From Polytrichum commune (Eukaryota > Streptophyta > Polytrichopsida > Polytrichales > Polytrichaceae): 64,000 bases of DNA. This document shows, piece after piece, positions 1 through 10,892 of the stretch. The stretch is taken from NCBI GenBank assembly GCA_950295325.1, contig OX485809.1, forward strand, positions 10,478,001 to 10,542,000, given 5' to 3'. The notes under the pieces were generated by a model that was not told the DNA's origin, did no database searches, and was given only the letters and a program-made list of their open reading frames with translations. The position numbers and the translations under genes were made by a program. Positions within the stretch are counted from its first letter, which is position 1; each line of letters starts with the position of its first letter.

Positions 1-275
1 TCCAAGAGCGACGTCAATCCTGGGTACTACAATCAGCACCCACGCGAGATCCGCCGCGCGCACAAACTAATCGGAATCTCAAAGGTTTCGCAACTTCCTG
101 ACCTAAAATTTCAATGCCAGGGACATGCTACCACATGCCGCACATCGTTAAAACGCATTTTAAAAGCCAATGATAGCAACGGAAACCACATTCCATCTTC
201 CACAAATTACATGCAAATCACATGCATCGACCACAAATTCTTCGTCCGAATCGCGTCGGGGTTGTCCACGGGGTA
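1..275 (+). repeat. Gene-upstream repeat, copy 1 (cut by left edge)
   Basis: This is the first of three copies of a sequence that recurs at 8184-8553 (plus) and 17503-17860 (minus). The match starts at the first base of the window, so its beginning lies outside. From base 1 the plus strand is open for 91 codons and stops with TAG at 274-276, where similarity to the other copies also ends. The frame contains SDVNPG near its start, SQLPDLKF in the middle and TCIDHKFFVRIASG near its end. I do not recognise the protein. It may be a small gene, the last exon of a gene to the left, or a transposed gene fragment. The similarity between copies is seen directly; coding status is inference. Confidence 0.75.
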
Positions 276-544
276 GAATCGTATCGCGTATCGTATATTA
301 TACTCGTATTTAATACTATATTCGTATCGTATTGAGTATGGGTTTGGGTTGCGACTCCTTTCACCAAAATTATGTGGGTCCCACCCACATGGCCCGCCAC
401 CATATTTAGTCAAAGGCTAAAACAATATTGCTAGCAATAAGTTAATTAAATGGAAGCCCCCATGGATGCAATCTCAACGGAATTGTTCATCCAATCTCAA
501 CGGTAGATGTTTTTTTTTTTTTTTTTTTAAGGGGGGGGGGGGGG
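276..544. other. AT-rich spacer with CGTAT repeats and T19/G16 tract
   Basis: Bases 280-340 hold an irregular run of CGTAT/GTATT words. Bases 510-528 are 19 T and 531-546 are 16 G, a junction prone to slippage and sequencing error. I see no gene here. Confidence 0.6.
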
Positions 545-1850
545 GGAGAGAGGCAATTATCGTATACCAGCATACCTATCATTCATCCAATATAAAAGTC
601 CCAAAATGTAGTGCAGTTTCAATGTTAATTTCTTTTATTTATTTGACAATGGATTTGGTTCTAAAGATCCCAAATCATTGTAATTTAGATCATTTAAGAT
701 GAATCAACGCGGTGGTTGAGTGCTAGCAGGGACGGTGGAGATCTTACATCGCTCAAATCCGACGGTAGAGAATGCACAGGCGACGTGGCCTCACCAGAAG
801 CCAGAAGTTGCTTTCATCGCCCATAGACTTCTTCTCAACAACAAACTTATAGGAGTCAAGATTTTTGTTGGTTCTCTCTCTCTCTCTTGTTCTCTTGTGT
901 TGGGAAACCACACCAAGGAGGGAGAGGGATGAATACCCAATCACTTCTTAAAGTCTTGTAATCCACCACCCATTTTTAAATAGAAACTTGGTGACTATTT
1001 TACAATCCAACATTTTTCTAGAGTATGAGTTATGTAGAATACTTCAGTATGACTTACACATAATATTTCAGAATAGTACTAGATAGATAGAAACTCCGGT
1101 CCCTTTGAAGGGGCCAGCGTGAATAAAGTGTCCGTTCGTAATGTCAATGACCCGATGCCCACCGGACAAGGGGACATTGGGGCAATACTACTCTCCCCTT
1201 TCGAGGATGGGCACTATAGTGACACACTATACTAGTTCCTAGCTAGCCACTAGTGCCTTGAAGATACCGGACATGGTATCCCCCCAAAGGGCTTTGAGGT
1301 ACCCATACAACAAGGTCCAAGGAACTATGGTGGACTAAGGTGGTGAGCACCACGCCGGCATGGGGAACAAAACCCACAACCTCCTCATTGGGGGTCATGA
1401 GCCCTAACCACCAAGCCAAGGCCCGTGGTGCCTCAGAATAGTACTAGGTTATAGTGGATACAATCATCACTAAGTTTTCCTGTCAAAAAGTGCCACACAT
1501 CAGCTACTGAATTTTGGGATTCACTAGTATCAAATTTTAATGTGCAATCCCTAATTTTCAGCTTTCAGCTTGTAAGATCCCTTGATTTTTGAAGTTCTTT
1601 GGACTTAGTCTCTAATGTAAATTGCTCTTTAAGACCACAAAAGTGCCCGTGATCATCCATCCATGCTAAGAACTCGCCTTTTGCACATTTGTTGTTAATT
1701 TGGCATCTCAATTGTGGTCTTTGAAGCTTATTCCAAGGTCAAGTCAATTCTTTTAGTAGTATGCTCTTTCTAGACTATTTCAGGACATTTGTGTTGGATG
1801 AATGATGAGAGGTACCCTTGTATGCAACAATTGGATGCATGACTTGCCGA
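545..1850. mobile_element. Inverted-repeat (MITE-like) element carrying a nested SINE
   Basis: The left end reads AATTATCGTATA then AGCATACCTATCATTCATCC. The right end near 1795-1838 is its inverted counterpart, containing GGATGAATGATGAGAGGTAC and TTGTATGCAACAATT. The same terminal sequence, in inverted pairs, bounds 48314-48578, so it is a repeat family. Without the SINE at 1083-1432 the element would be roughly 940 bp. No transposase frame is visible, so it is probably non-autonomous. Exact ends and target duplication are not resolved. Confidence 0.5.
1068..1447 (-). mobile_element. tRNA-derived SINE with perfect 15-bp target site duplication
   Basis: The body (1083-1432, 350 bp) is flanked by identical 15-bp copies TCAGAATAGTACTAG at 1068-1082 and 1433-1447. 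Read on the minus strand it starts GGCACCACGGGCCTTGGC, with an A-box-like TGGCTTGGTGG and, about 40 bases on, a degenerate B-box-like GGGTTTTGTTCCC. This is the spacing of a pol III promoter. The 3' end carries a short CTAT/ATCT simple repeat, as some plant SINEs do. There is no coding capacity, so it would need a LINE reverse transcriptase in trans. The perfect duplication argues for a fairly recent insertion into the surrounding element. Confidence 0.75.
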
Positions 1851-1855
1851 AGCTT

Positions 1856-3079
1856 GTAGATGCTAGAGGATGTTAAATACCCCCCACAAACTTTTCGGGG
1901 GGGTGGGGGGACATTCTGTCAGGGGCAGCTACCCATCCATTTTTCTGCACCCGACCGAAAACTCCTGCCCACCCGCCTGACTTCGAAAAAACTATTGTAC
2001 TTGCATTTTTGAAGGCTACTTGTCCACAAATCCCATATTGAGTGCACTTCATTTTCAAGGTCTCAAATCCAATATATATGTTCACTTCCATTGAGTAAAT
2101 AAGCAATTGACTAGATTTCATTTTCAAAGTGAAATTGCCAATAGAGCATGTAATTAACTTGGAAGTCAAAAATATTACAAAATCCTCATTAGCACTGAGG
2201 TTATAATTTTTGTCACTTACAATTAAAAGAGAATTTTTCATTCTAAAATGAAACTAAAATTAATGATTTATTTTTATTTTTGAATAGTTTAATATATAAT
2301 ATAATATAGTTAATACCTTCTACTATCACAAAGTTTTCATATGCATTTAAACTAGTTAAGTAAGATTGAATGCAACTAGGTCTAATATATCCTGATTAAT
2401 CCTAATATATTCTGATTAATTCCAGTAAGTACATTTTATAATTAATTAGGCTTAATTAATTTGGTAAGCATGTTTTCTGATTTAATTGGGCTTAAATAGA
2501 ATTAATTAGGATTAATCAGAAATTGTTAGACTTAGTTGCATTCAATCTTACTTAACTAGTTTAAATGCGTATGAAAACTTTGTGATCGTAGAAGGTATTA
2601 AATATATATTAAATATAATATAAGATATAAGATATTATTGTATTATATTATTATATTAAGATACATATATTTAATAAATTTTAGTTTCATTTTAGAATGA
2701 CAAAGTCCCTTTTAATTGTAAGTGACAAAAATTATAACCTCAGTGCCAATGAGGATTGTTTAATATTTTTGACTTCCAAGTTAATTACATGCTCTATTGG
2801 CAATTTCACTTTGAAAATGAAATCTAGTCAATTGCTTATTTACTCAATGGAAGTGAACATACATATTGGATTTGAGACCTTGAAAATGAAGTGCACTCAA
2901 TATGGGATTTGTGGACAAGTAGCCTTCAAAAATGCAAGTACAATAGTTTTTTCGAAGTCGGGCGGGCGGGCAAAAGTTTTCGGTCGGGTGCAGAAAAATG
3001 GACGGGCGGCTGCCCCTGACAGAATATCCCCCCCCCCTGAAAAGTTTGTGGGGGGTATTTAACACCCTCCGTAGATGCT
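1856..3079. mobile_element. Long-inverted-repeat (foldback, Mutator-like) element with 9-bp TSD
   Basis: Arms of about 560 bp (1865-2440 and about 2500-3070) are reverse complements with few differences, around an AT-rich centre of roughly 100 bp. The element begins RGAGGRTGTTAAATACC at both ends. It is flanked by GTAGATGCT at 1856-1864 and again at 3071-3079. A 9-bp duplication and long terminal inverted repeats are typical of Mutator-like elements, although no transposase is present. Both arms contain the same roughly 120-codon open frame in mirror orientation; this follows from the palindrome and is probably not a gene. If transcribed, the element would form a very long hairpin, a plausible source of small RNAs. 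Confidence 0.8.
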
Positions 3080-3313
3080 GCCATTAGGTTTTCAAGTTTG
3101 ACTGGAAAATTGAATGCGATTTAGTAACTATTGTTGGCATGTGACTGTAAACTGGCACTACAATCCAACAAAACTTAGTGCTTCAGAGCTTGTCTATTCT
3201 ATGCAAGCCAATTTGTGGGTCATAAGTTAAATATCCAGAAGGAACACTTTCCCAAAAAGATACCTGATTGCATGATAATCCTCTACAGAGATACACCATC
3301 CACATCACACTTA

Positions 3314-4318
3314 TTAGGGCCGGTTCACATGGGGTCCCAAGTCCCGCTCGTGTTAGCAAGTCCCAACATGGAGGCGATGGAGGCAAAGCCCCAACTTTTG
3401 AGCCTCCAGACACCATTAACATAGTTTTACATACTGTATCATTCAATCAGATCTTGATTATTTTATGCAAAAACATCTGCGGTACTTGTGTTGAGAGTCG
3501 GTTCTAACTTTTTGCTCAACCCCACTCTCGGCACAAGTCCCAAGCCTCGCCTCGCCTCCAAAAGATGTTGCCATGTAGGCATCCATGTCAGACTTGAGAC
3601 TTAGGGCCACTTTATATTAGGGCCCATTTCCAAACCCTAGGCATCAACTAATGAGAGTGTTTAGATTGCCCAAATGGGCTCTAATATGGGCCCAAGGGCT
3701 TTATATGGAGAGTCGGCCCACTTATCCTAAAGCTTGCGTGGCGGGTGACATGGCGGCGTTTTGGAGGGAAAAAAGTGGGCCGAAGGCAAAAAAATGGGTC
3801 GAGGGTTTATGGAGACCCACTTCGCATCTACGGCCCACTTCACCCAACTTCCATCATATAGTCATTTATGACTTTATGACTTTATGGTTTTATGACTTCA
3901 TGACTTTATGACTTTAGTTCAAGCAAGGGCATAATTCATTTAAGACAAAGTGGGCCGTGGATTGGGCCTTACAATCTAAAGTCCCTAGGCCCATTTGGAA
4001 GGCCCACTTTAAAGTAGAATTTCCAATTTGGGCCCTACAAGTGGGCCTATGGACTTTATATTGCAAGGCCCACTCAACGGCCCACTTTGTAAAGTAGGGC
4101 TAAAGTTATTTAAGGCCCACTTCAAGTCTAAGTGGGCTCAACTCCAAATGGGCCGGCCACCAAATGGGCCCTAATATAAAGTGCCCCTTAGGACTTGGGA
4201 GCCTGTGTGAAATGACAAATCCCAACTTCCATGCTCTCAGAGGCCGAGATTGCCCGGATTGACCTCAAAGTGACTTTGACTTGGACTTGGGACTTGGGCC
4301 TGTGTGAACCAGCCCTTA
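3314..4318. mobile_element. PIF/Harbinger-like (Tourist-type) element, TTA target duplication
   Basis: The left terminus at 3317 reads GGGCCGGTTCACATGG. The right terminus ending at 4315 is the inverted TGTGTGAACCAGCCC. Both sides are flanked by TTA (3314-3316 and 4316-4318), the three-base duplication typical of PIF/Harbinger elements. The total is 999 bp with no transposase frame. It hosts a second inverted-repeat element at 3600-4191. Confidence 0.6.
3591..4200. mobile_element. Nested inverted-repeat element rich in GGGCCCA/AAAGTGGGCC words
   Basis: The left end CTTAGGGCCACTTTATATTA (from 3600) and the right end TAATATAAAGTGCCCCTTAG (to 4191) are inverted copies. The flanks GACTTGAGA (3591-3599) and GACTTGGGA (4192-4200) differ at one base, so a 9-bp target duplication is likely. 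The interior is dense in short GCCCACTT and AAAGTGGGCC words and holds a tandem ATGACTTT array at about 3863-3915. I see no coding region. Confidence 0.6.
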
Positions 4319-5079
4319 GCCCCAAGATATCCTCCACATCAGCAACAGCTTATGCACCCCAGCATCAGTGAAGTTTAATATTCAGAAACGCACTTTCAGT
4401 GGTTCTCGAATGCAGGATGCACAGAGGATGATTAATACGACACCTGCTGCTGCATTCCATGTAACATTTGAAGTATGCTGTAGAACCATGGTAGGTTCAA
4501 CACTTCACATGCTGCATCGTGATTGATTTTTCTGCCACAACAACTTTATCATGGGCTTCAATAGATAAGTATGTGACACGTGACACGTTCACTTCAAATT
4601 TGAATTAATTAGTGTCCTATGGTAGGTCAAAACTCCATGTCATTATGACTATGGGGAAAACATTCAATGTCGGCGGGGATCCTGATTGTATTATAATGGT
4701 CATTGGATGCAGTCTCACCTATACTAGGTACAAATTCCTAACATCCTCCAAAACATCTTACAAATAGATTTTCAGCTTTGCAGACTCTAGGCATTAGATA
4801 TTGTGGATATACCACGAAACAAATTATAAATGGACACAAGATATTCTTGCATCAGAATATCCAGGATAAGCTGCACAGGTGCTAACCTCAACATTTCAAG
4901 TGACCTTGAAATAACCATAGAGGTGGAACTCCCCACTTTTTCCATGCTTCATAGGTAAAGGTCAACACCACCTATCTAAAACTGAGAACCTACAATCACT
5001 GAACGCTTCTTGTACATTGCTTGAGGTTGCATCCTCAGTTGCACATTTCTAATAAGGTTGACTGAGGCATACACAATGG
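4319..5079. other. Spacer downstream of the PGP synthase gene
   Basis: This non-coding sequence lies 3' of the minus-strand PGP synthase gene. The part nearest 5079 should hold its 3'UTR. I see no other gene or clear repeat. Confidence 0.5.
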
Positions 5080-8034
5080 CTATCTTGCCAACTGTTTCCA
5101 CATAGCTTTAATGTACACAACGAGAGACCACGATGCTAGGCCTGCAGCACTGTAGAGCAGACTTACACCTGCTACTTCAACTACTACCCCTCCTCTGTAC
5201 AATTCCACAGTGTTTATTAGAATGACTTTGCAAAAGCAAAGATTACATCCACAAATTGCATATGACTGACAGCTGTTGTGTAATGTCAGGTTGCAATACA
5301 AATGCTATGACTCAAAACTTCAAGCAGAAAAATTCCAGTATGGCATGAAGTCAATCACACAAACAACTTGCTAGGTGTTCAAGACAATCAGTACCCTCCA
5401 TCTCGTGATGCCAGCAGGAGAGTTAAAGCCACCATTTGTGTCGCAGTTTTCCATTTTCCTAGATTATTTACTGCAACAGCCTGTGGAGGACCCAAACACG
5501 TTATTGATTTGGATGTGTAACTTCTTCGATAGGTTGACACTACTGTATATGCTTCACCTGTCACATAAGGTCAAATTCCTAAACTCTCCTCCAGAAGAAT
5601 ACCTCACTCCATTAATAACAACTACCGTAAATGCCATTTAAGTCTTGGACAGAGTTCTTGATATTGAATATTTCTAGACTGCAAAGAAGCTAACAAGTTC
5701 CATTTGACAGGGAGAACAAATGATGGGTGCAAACATATTCATCACAGTACACCCTCAATACGTCACCCACAAAAGGAAATATTACTTGTAGCCTCCTTAC
5801 TGTCAAAAGAGGATCAGACTCCTTACCTTGTGGATATCTCCACCCTGAGATGCAGCCCATTCCCGCAATGCTGACATGGTTATCTGTAGAGAGCAGCTTC
5901 CACTTCATTATGATTCACCAACATACTGTTTCAGCAGAAACACAAAGCGACATATCTTCAACCAACACATCATCAAATGGCAAACCTCCCTGGTGGCTGC
6001 TATAAAGATGGAAACTTCATTGAAGAACCTCAATGAGTATAATGCAAAACTTGCACATACGGACTGGTTGAACAAGCCATTACATCCTTACAAAACTGCA
6101 ATATTTGAAGATCTCATTACGCCATGCCCAGAATTTACTTGATCGACCACATTGATCTCATAGAAGTAGTGCTAACCAGATTGATCTTAGACAACTGTGT
6201 TCGTGTCTTTGTGATTTTTTCATATACATAGACAGAAATTAAAGCAACTGCCGATTCCAAATAGGCGACATCTCCGACCAGAAGATTCTAAAAAGCGTCT
6301 TTCAATCTCCCTGCTCATGATAGTTCTAGTGATCATTAAGGACTTCAAAGCTACAAAATGTATCTGTCTATTTAAAGAGGGATGAGAGGAAGTTACCTCC
6401 CGACCAATCATGGCAATGGCTGGAACGGGGAGCAGCCAAGGGGTGAAGCTTGCTATCGTTGTTGGGGATGATCTTGTACACAAGAGTACCAAAGTGGTGG
6501 CCACCATTAACTGTACAGTCAAATCATGTTGTACACCTTCAATACCGACACCCGCTTCTGTGTGTGCTCCAAGAAGCCTAAGCATGCAATCAGCAACGCC
6601 ATCTTGAAGCATTCTTTAAAGTAAAAAGGCCATCATCATCACCTGTTTTTTAAACATATGACTTGACCGATTGAACAAATTCCTGGTCCAGGTTTAGAAA
6701 TCACTCGCCTTGTCAGCAACAGGATCCAAAAAAGCACCAAACTCCGAGCTCGTCCCCATCTGCAACATATAGATTGAAACACATCTTCAACAACAACATA
6801 CATTCACATTATATTTGCTTCCGAAGCTAAGATTCAAATCGACTACATCATAGCCCAGGAAGAGACATCCAATGCACGCTATGATTAAATGGTACATACG
6901 GACCCAAAGAACTCACTACCTTCCTTGCAAGATACCCATCGAGCCAGTCCGTAATGGCCCCTAGCACAAAAATTGTAGCTCCTGCGGAAGTGGCCCATGC
7001 CCTTTGGGTGTAAAACACTGTCATGCACACATGCAAAATATCCCACCCCTGTCATTTTCAAAACACCGACGTGCGGATTCTCTACTACTGCAAATGATTA
7101 GAGTGCAGTAAGCACATCAGCTTGAAATGATCCTGTGTAAAATGTAACCAAGGAAACTCAAGAATGTGGAGCCACATGTCCTCCTTCACCAACAACGAAA
7201 AGTAATGCTTAAGAGGAATCTGTACCAAAAAGGTGAATTATTCACTTCTCAGGTTCTCTCGGCAAGACAGTCTCAAACAGTCTTGACACACGATTTCAAG
7301 TATTGCTATCCTGGTTTTCGAGGTGTGACACGAATATTTTTCTCTCTTTTTATGATTCTTTCTGACAGAACTTCTCGCATGCGAAAAACAGCTGAAAGTG
7401 ATGCTTGCTTTACAGAAAACCGTCCAGACCGTCGTGCGTCAAAAATGTAGAAACTGCACCCAATTCCCTGACTCCGAGTAGAGAGGTTCGGATTTAGGCC
7501 TCGAGCCTAAAGCTTCAAGCAAATGCTATCAAGAAATCCAGCCCTGACCTCCGGCAAAGCTAGTGTAAAGGGAGCTCTCGGCCGCCTTTACACTAGAGCT
7601 CGAGCCGAGCTTGCCATTTTGGGGAGTTTGGTAATTGGATTCGACGAGCTTCCATCCAACAGCTCAACTAATTTGCATTTGTATCTCCATGCCATTAAGT
7701 TAGAAAGGCCCCTTTCTTCGAGCTCTCAACCTCTGTAGACGGGGCCTTAGAACCATCCCGAATTCACCGAGGCAACAGCAATCCGTGGGAACCATAACTT
7801 ACCGGCAATTAAAGCAGGCACAGCTGCTACACGAACCAATGTCAAGATAGTCGGCAAAGTCAGCAGATCCCCTGACCCAGCCGAGGGGTTATCATTCCTC
7901 TTCGAGCCTCCAACGCTCGCCGCCTCCGTTTCGCCTTCCCGGACATCCCCAATACATTTCATACAAAAACCTTCGCCTCTGAGCCTGTATTGAAGTCCAT
8001 AAACTGAATCTCCACCTCGTGGAACTGCCCCCAT
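5080..8034 (-). CDS. PGP1: CDP-diacylglycerol--glycerol-3-phosphate 3-phosphatidyltransferase (PGP synthase), seven exons
   Basis: It transfers a phosphatidyl group from CDP-diacylglycerol to glycerol-3-phosphate, the committed step to phosphatidylglycerol and cardiolipin. Minus-strand exons, in transcript order, are 7803-8034, 6920-7017, 6709-6759, 6397-6510, 5827-5883, 5395-5480 and 5080-5194. They join in phase to 250 residues. The CDP-alcohol phosphotransferase signature is rebuilt across the exon 2/3 junction: DGYLAR at 104-109, eight residues, G118, three, D122, three, D126. Other family blocks are LTLPTILTLVRVAAVPA (58-74), ITMSALREWAASQ, AVAVNNLGKWKTATQM and a hydrophobic C-terminus. 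Several segments look membrane-embedded. The first 45 residues contain acids and are not a clear transit peptide, so plastid, mitochondrial or ER location is open. The intron after exon 3 must use a GC donor. The ATG at 8032-8034 is the first in frame. Confidence 0.92.
6707..6708 (-). other. GC 5' splice site in the PGP synthase gene
   Basis: After codon K127 the minus strand reads AAG then GCGAGT. The next exon starts at 6510 with codons for LMVATT, behind a normal AG acceptor. Splicing at this GC restores the conserved FLDPVADKLMV stretch. The nearest GT, four bases on, would break the frame. The surrounding match to the GC-AG donor consensus is good. Confidence 0.8.
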
Positions 8035-8183
8035 AGTGAGCGCCTTGCGGAAAAAATCCCCCTGAAAGGATAATGCAAACGCTCTACCCTGCTCCTACAC
8101 TTCCTAACCTGGATTGAAGGCCTGAGCAAGCAGTTCCCTCCAGCTTGCGCAAGGATTTGTTGGAGCACGGAACGGGATGGAGC

Positions 8184-8553
8184 CAAACCCCAGGCCCCTG
8201 GAACCCTAGAATTTCCCAATTACCTCGTACCTCGTCGCAATGGCTCAAAAGTGGAAAATCGCAGTGTCGCAGCGGCGCTCCAATAGCGACGTTAATCGTG
8301 GGAGCTACAAGTAGTACCCGCGCGAGATTCGACACGCACGCAATTGAACCGGAACCTGCAGGGTTTCGCAACTTCCCGACCTAAAATTCCGATGGGAGGG
8401 CCATTCTACCACATGCCGCACATCGTTAAAACGCATTTTCAAAGCCAATTATCGCAACGGCGACCAGATTCCCAGCTTCCACGAGATGCAAGTCCCATGC
8501 ATCGACCACCGAATCTTCGTTCCGAATTGCGTCGGGGTTTGTTCAACGGGGGG
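8184..8553 (+). repeat. Gene-upstream repeat, copy 2 (150 bp upstream of the PGP synthase start)
   Basis: This copy starts CAAACCCCAG and ends near a GTCGGGGTTTGTTCAACGGG block. It is similar over its length to 17503-17860 (reverse complement) and to 1-275. It points away from the PGP synthase gene, as copy 3 points away from EAF1. An ATG at 8240 opens a frame that matches the other copies (MAQKWKIAV, then SDVNRGSYK) but meets TAG soon after and has indels later, so this copy is not coding. It may act as promoter or 5' sequence for the divergent gene. Confidence 0.75.
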
Positions 8554-10892
8554 TATAAGAGACTGGCCCGCTATTCTTCATTCAACGCCAGGCTTCGTGC
8601 ATTAAATGCCTTTCATCCCATTAGCAATGCGTTATTAAGGAGGGAGTTTGGCTATTTTCGAACCAAAAAGCGAGAAACTACCCTCCCCGGACAATAATAC
8701 ACGAACCCCAAATATCCACAAATAGACCTTTGACTGCCCCCTTAGCATGGAATGTATTATTGCCAAGTCAAGGTGGGGCCCACCCCCTTCCCTCTCCTCA
8801 CACCGTCACCTCAACCAATGTACATCCTACTAAACAACCTCGTTTAGTTTATACGACACCCTCGATATCACGACACCTTTTTGCAAGACCCAACCTTTTG
8901 AGTCCCAAACTCCCTCTTTTATACGACTACGGCACTCGATCATGCGACGTTTAGAATCTCCGTTTTGTCATACTCAAGACGTAGTTGATGCTAACATTCC
9001 TTTCATCCATGTTATGTACATCTAAAATGCATCCATTCTCACTTGGGAACGACTTGGGAACTTCATTTATTATTGTTGGGAACTTGATGAGAATTAGGGT
9101 TACTAGTGTAGAATGGACACGGGTTAGGGTTAGAGTGGTCTCCTGTCTAGTATGTTGCCTTGTGTCTGCCACAAACCCCCACCCTTATGCGTCGTAATCC
9201 GGGTGAGAGCCTGTGGGTAACATTCGAGTCCAACACGTTCTTACCTCTTGTTGTTGTCCCAATTCCCCAATGGTCACATCAACATGTGCATTTTATTTCA
9301 TTAATACTAACACAAGCATTGAAGAATGCTTCTTCATACCTACTCTCACCCATCACACTCTAAATAATCACACCATTCAACTTTTCCAAGGTCATGAGTC
9401 TCCTCATATTTCCTTCACCAATGCTAGCTCCCAAGCTTCTAACTACCTAACCCTACTTCCGTGAGCCCCAGCTACCTTCCCTTCACTTAACCAGGTCCCA
9501 AACCTTCCCTAACAACTCAATTTCCTTACTACAGTCTCGATTCCCTGCCGAGGAAACTACGTTGTTTGGTGACCGGTGCATGCCCGTCGATGCCCGTCAA
9601 AAGGCTTCCTCCCAGTTGGCAGCTTAGAATATCACTTCAGGGGGCGTCAAGCTTGGTCCAGCACGCTTGTTGGCCTCCTTCATACCATCTCCGCAAGTTG
9701 CCACCCTCTGTCCCGATCAGACTAATCTCCCAGGCTCGCCCTCCTGCCCTGATTCCTTGTGTTGTTTGGGCTTTGATCAATTATGAGTGCTAGCTCACTT
9801 TGGTAGCTTTGTCTGGTCCTCATCTGGAAGCCCACCCTTCCGAGGCAGTGTTTTCCTCAAATTCACAACTGCTCAGTATCATTCCAACAATTTTTGACTG
9901 AATTGCAACCTTCTAGATTATTAGTTCAGTAACCTCACCCTCCTCTATGAGGCGATTCCCCCAGTAGCTCTACCCTTTCGGCCACCCACATTGCCAGCTT
10001 ACAATGCCGCACTTACTCAATTCGGCTGGCGGCCACACCTGCTCCCTCATTCTGGCCATTCCTCATCCAGCAGCCATGCCGGCCACCTTCTTCGTCCATC
10101 TAGCCATTGCTGACCTGAAGAACCAGAATCCACATCCTCATGATTAGCTGCCCATCCGCGTTGGTGCCCCTGCCGCATGTTTCTCTCTAATCCCCCTTCT
10201 CCTGCCGTCTTTGAGAGCACACCTCCTCCGAGCACCCAGCTCCGCCTTCCCCTACTGCCGATCCTCCTCAGTCTCGTGATTGTCTAGGTCACAGTGTCCC
10301 AAGCTCTGAACTAACATTCCCAGCTCCCAATTCGGCTAATAACCCTTCCTTCCTATCCTAAAGCCTAAGTGAAACAATCCTTTGACCGTGAATCCATTAA
10401 TTCCCCCTTACCTTTCTAACCTTACAGGGCATCACTCTAACTCAAAGTCAAAACCATAACTTCACTCAAGACCGCACACTTTTTATGTTTTATAATAGTC
10501 AACAAAAATCCAAATCCTAATTTCTACTGTGGTTTAAACTTAACAGCACATGTGGGCACATAATCTGGCTCACACCTTGTACACGGGTGATAAAGTAGCA
10601 CCAATATCTTGATTTTAAACGTCATGTATCATTGTTGTCTAGCGTTTAATTAGAGAACTCTCTGTGTTTTGGAATTAATGAAATTATTAGTTTTCAAAAG
10701 TTAGTAGGGAATTTAGATAAGATGGCAGTTGCTAACTTGGGTAGGCAACACTATAGATCGTTGGACTCGTATATCAAGAGTTCTTGAGAATATTTGTATT
10801 TGTTTGGAGTTATATGTTATTACTTCATACCATCTATATTGCTTAAACTCGTTGTATACATTTTAAAGTGCGTATTACTTATGTTTTCATAT
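8554..10892. other. C-rich, gene-free block bounded by TAATACGAC-type motifs
   Basis: The plus strand is markedly rich in C and poor in G from about 8730 to 10440. I see no frame that resembles a known family. Short related motifs mark both sides: ATACGACACCCTCGATATCA and CTCCCTCTTTTATACGAC at 8850-8930, and ACACCTCGATAATACGAC with CATACTAAAGAGGGA at 10945-11001. These suggest the borders of one roughly 2.1-kb element, but I cannot prove it. Two TTAGGGTTA-like words at 9090-9135 are too few to be an interstitial telomere array. Confidence 0.4.

Noticed and set aside
1873-3062. Two mirror-image frames of about 120 codons as a duplicated gene
   Set aside because: They are the two arms of one palindromic transposable element. 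Any open frame in one arm appears in the other.
3183-3507. Overlapping short frames at the left end of the PIF/Harbinger-like element as a transposase remnant
   Set aside because: No DDE-type or Myb-like residues can be recognised, and the frames cross the element boundary.
7523-7738. Plus-strand frame within the PGP synthase first intron as a gene
   Set aside because: It lies inside the intron between exons 7803-8034 and 6920-7017, with no family similarity.
9085-9140. Interstitial telomere repeat
   Set aside because: Only two short TTAGGGTTA-like words, not a run of TTTAGGG units.
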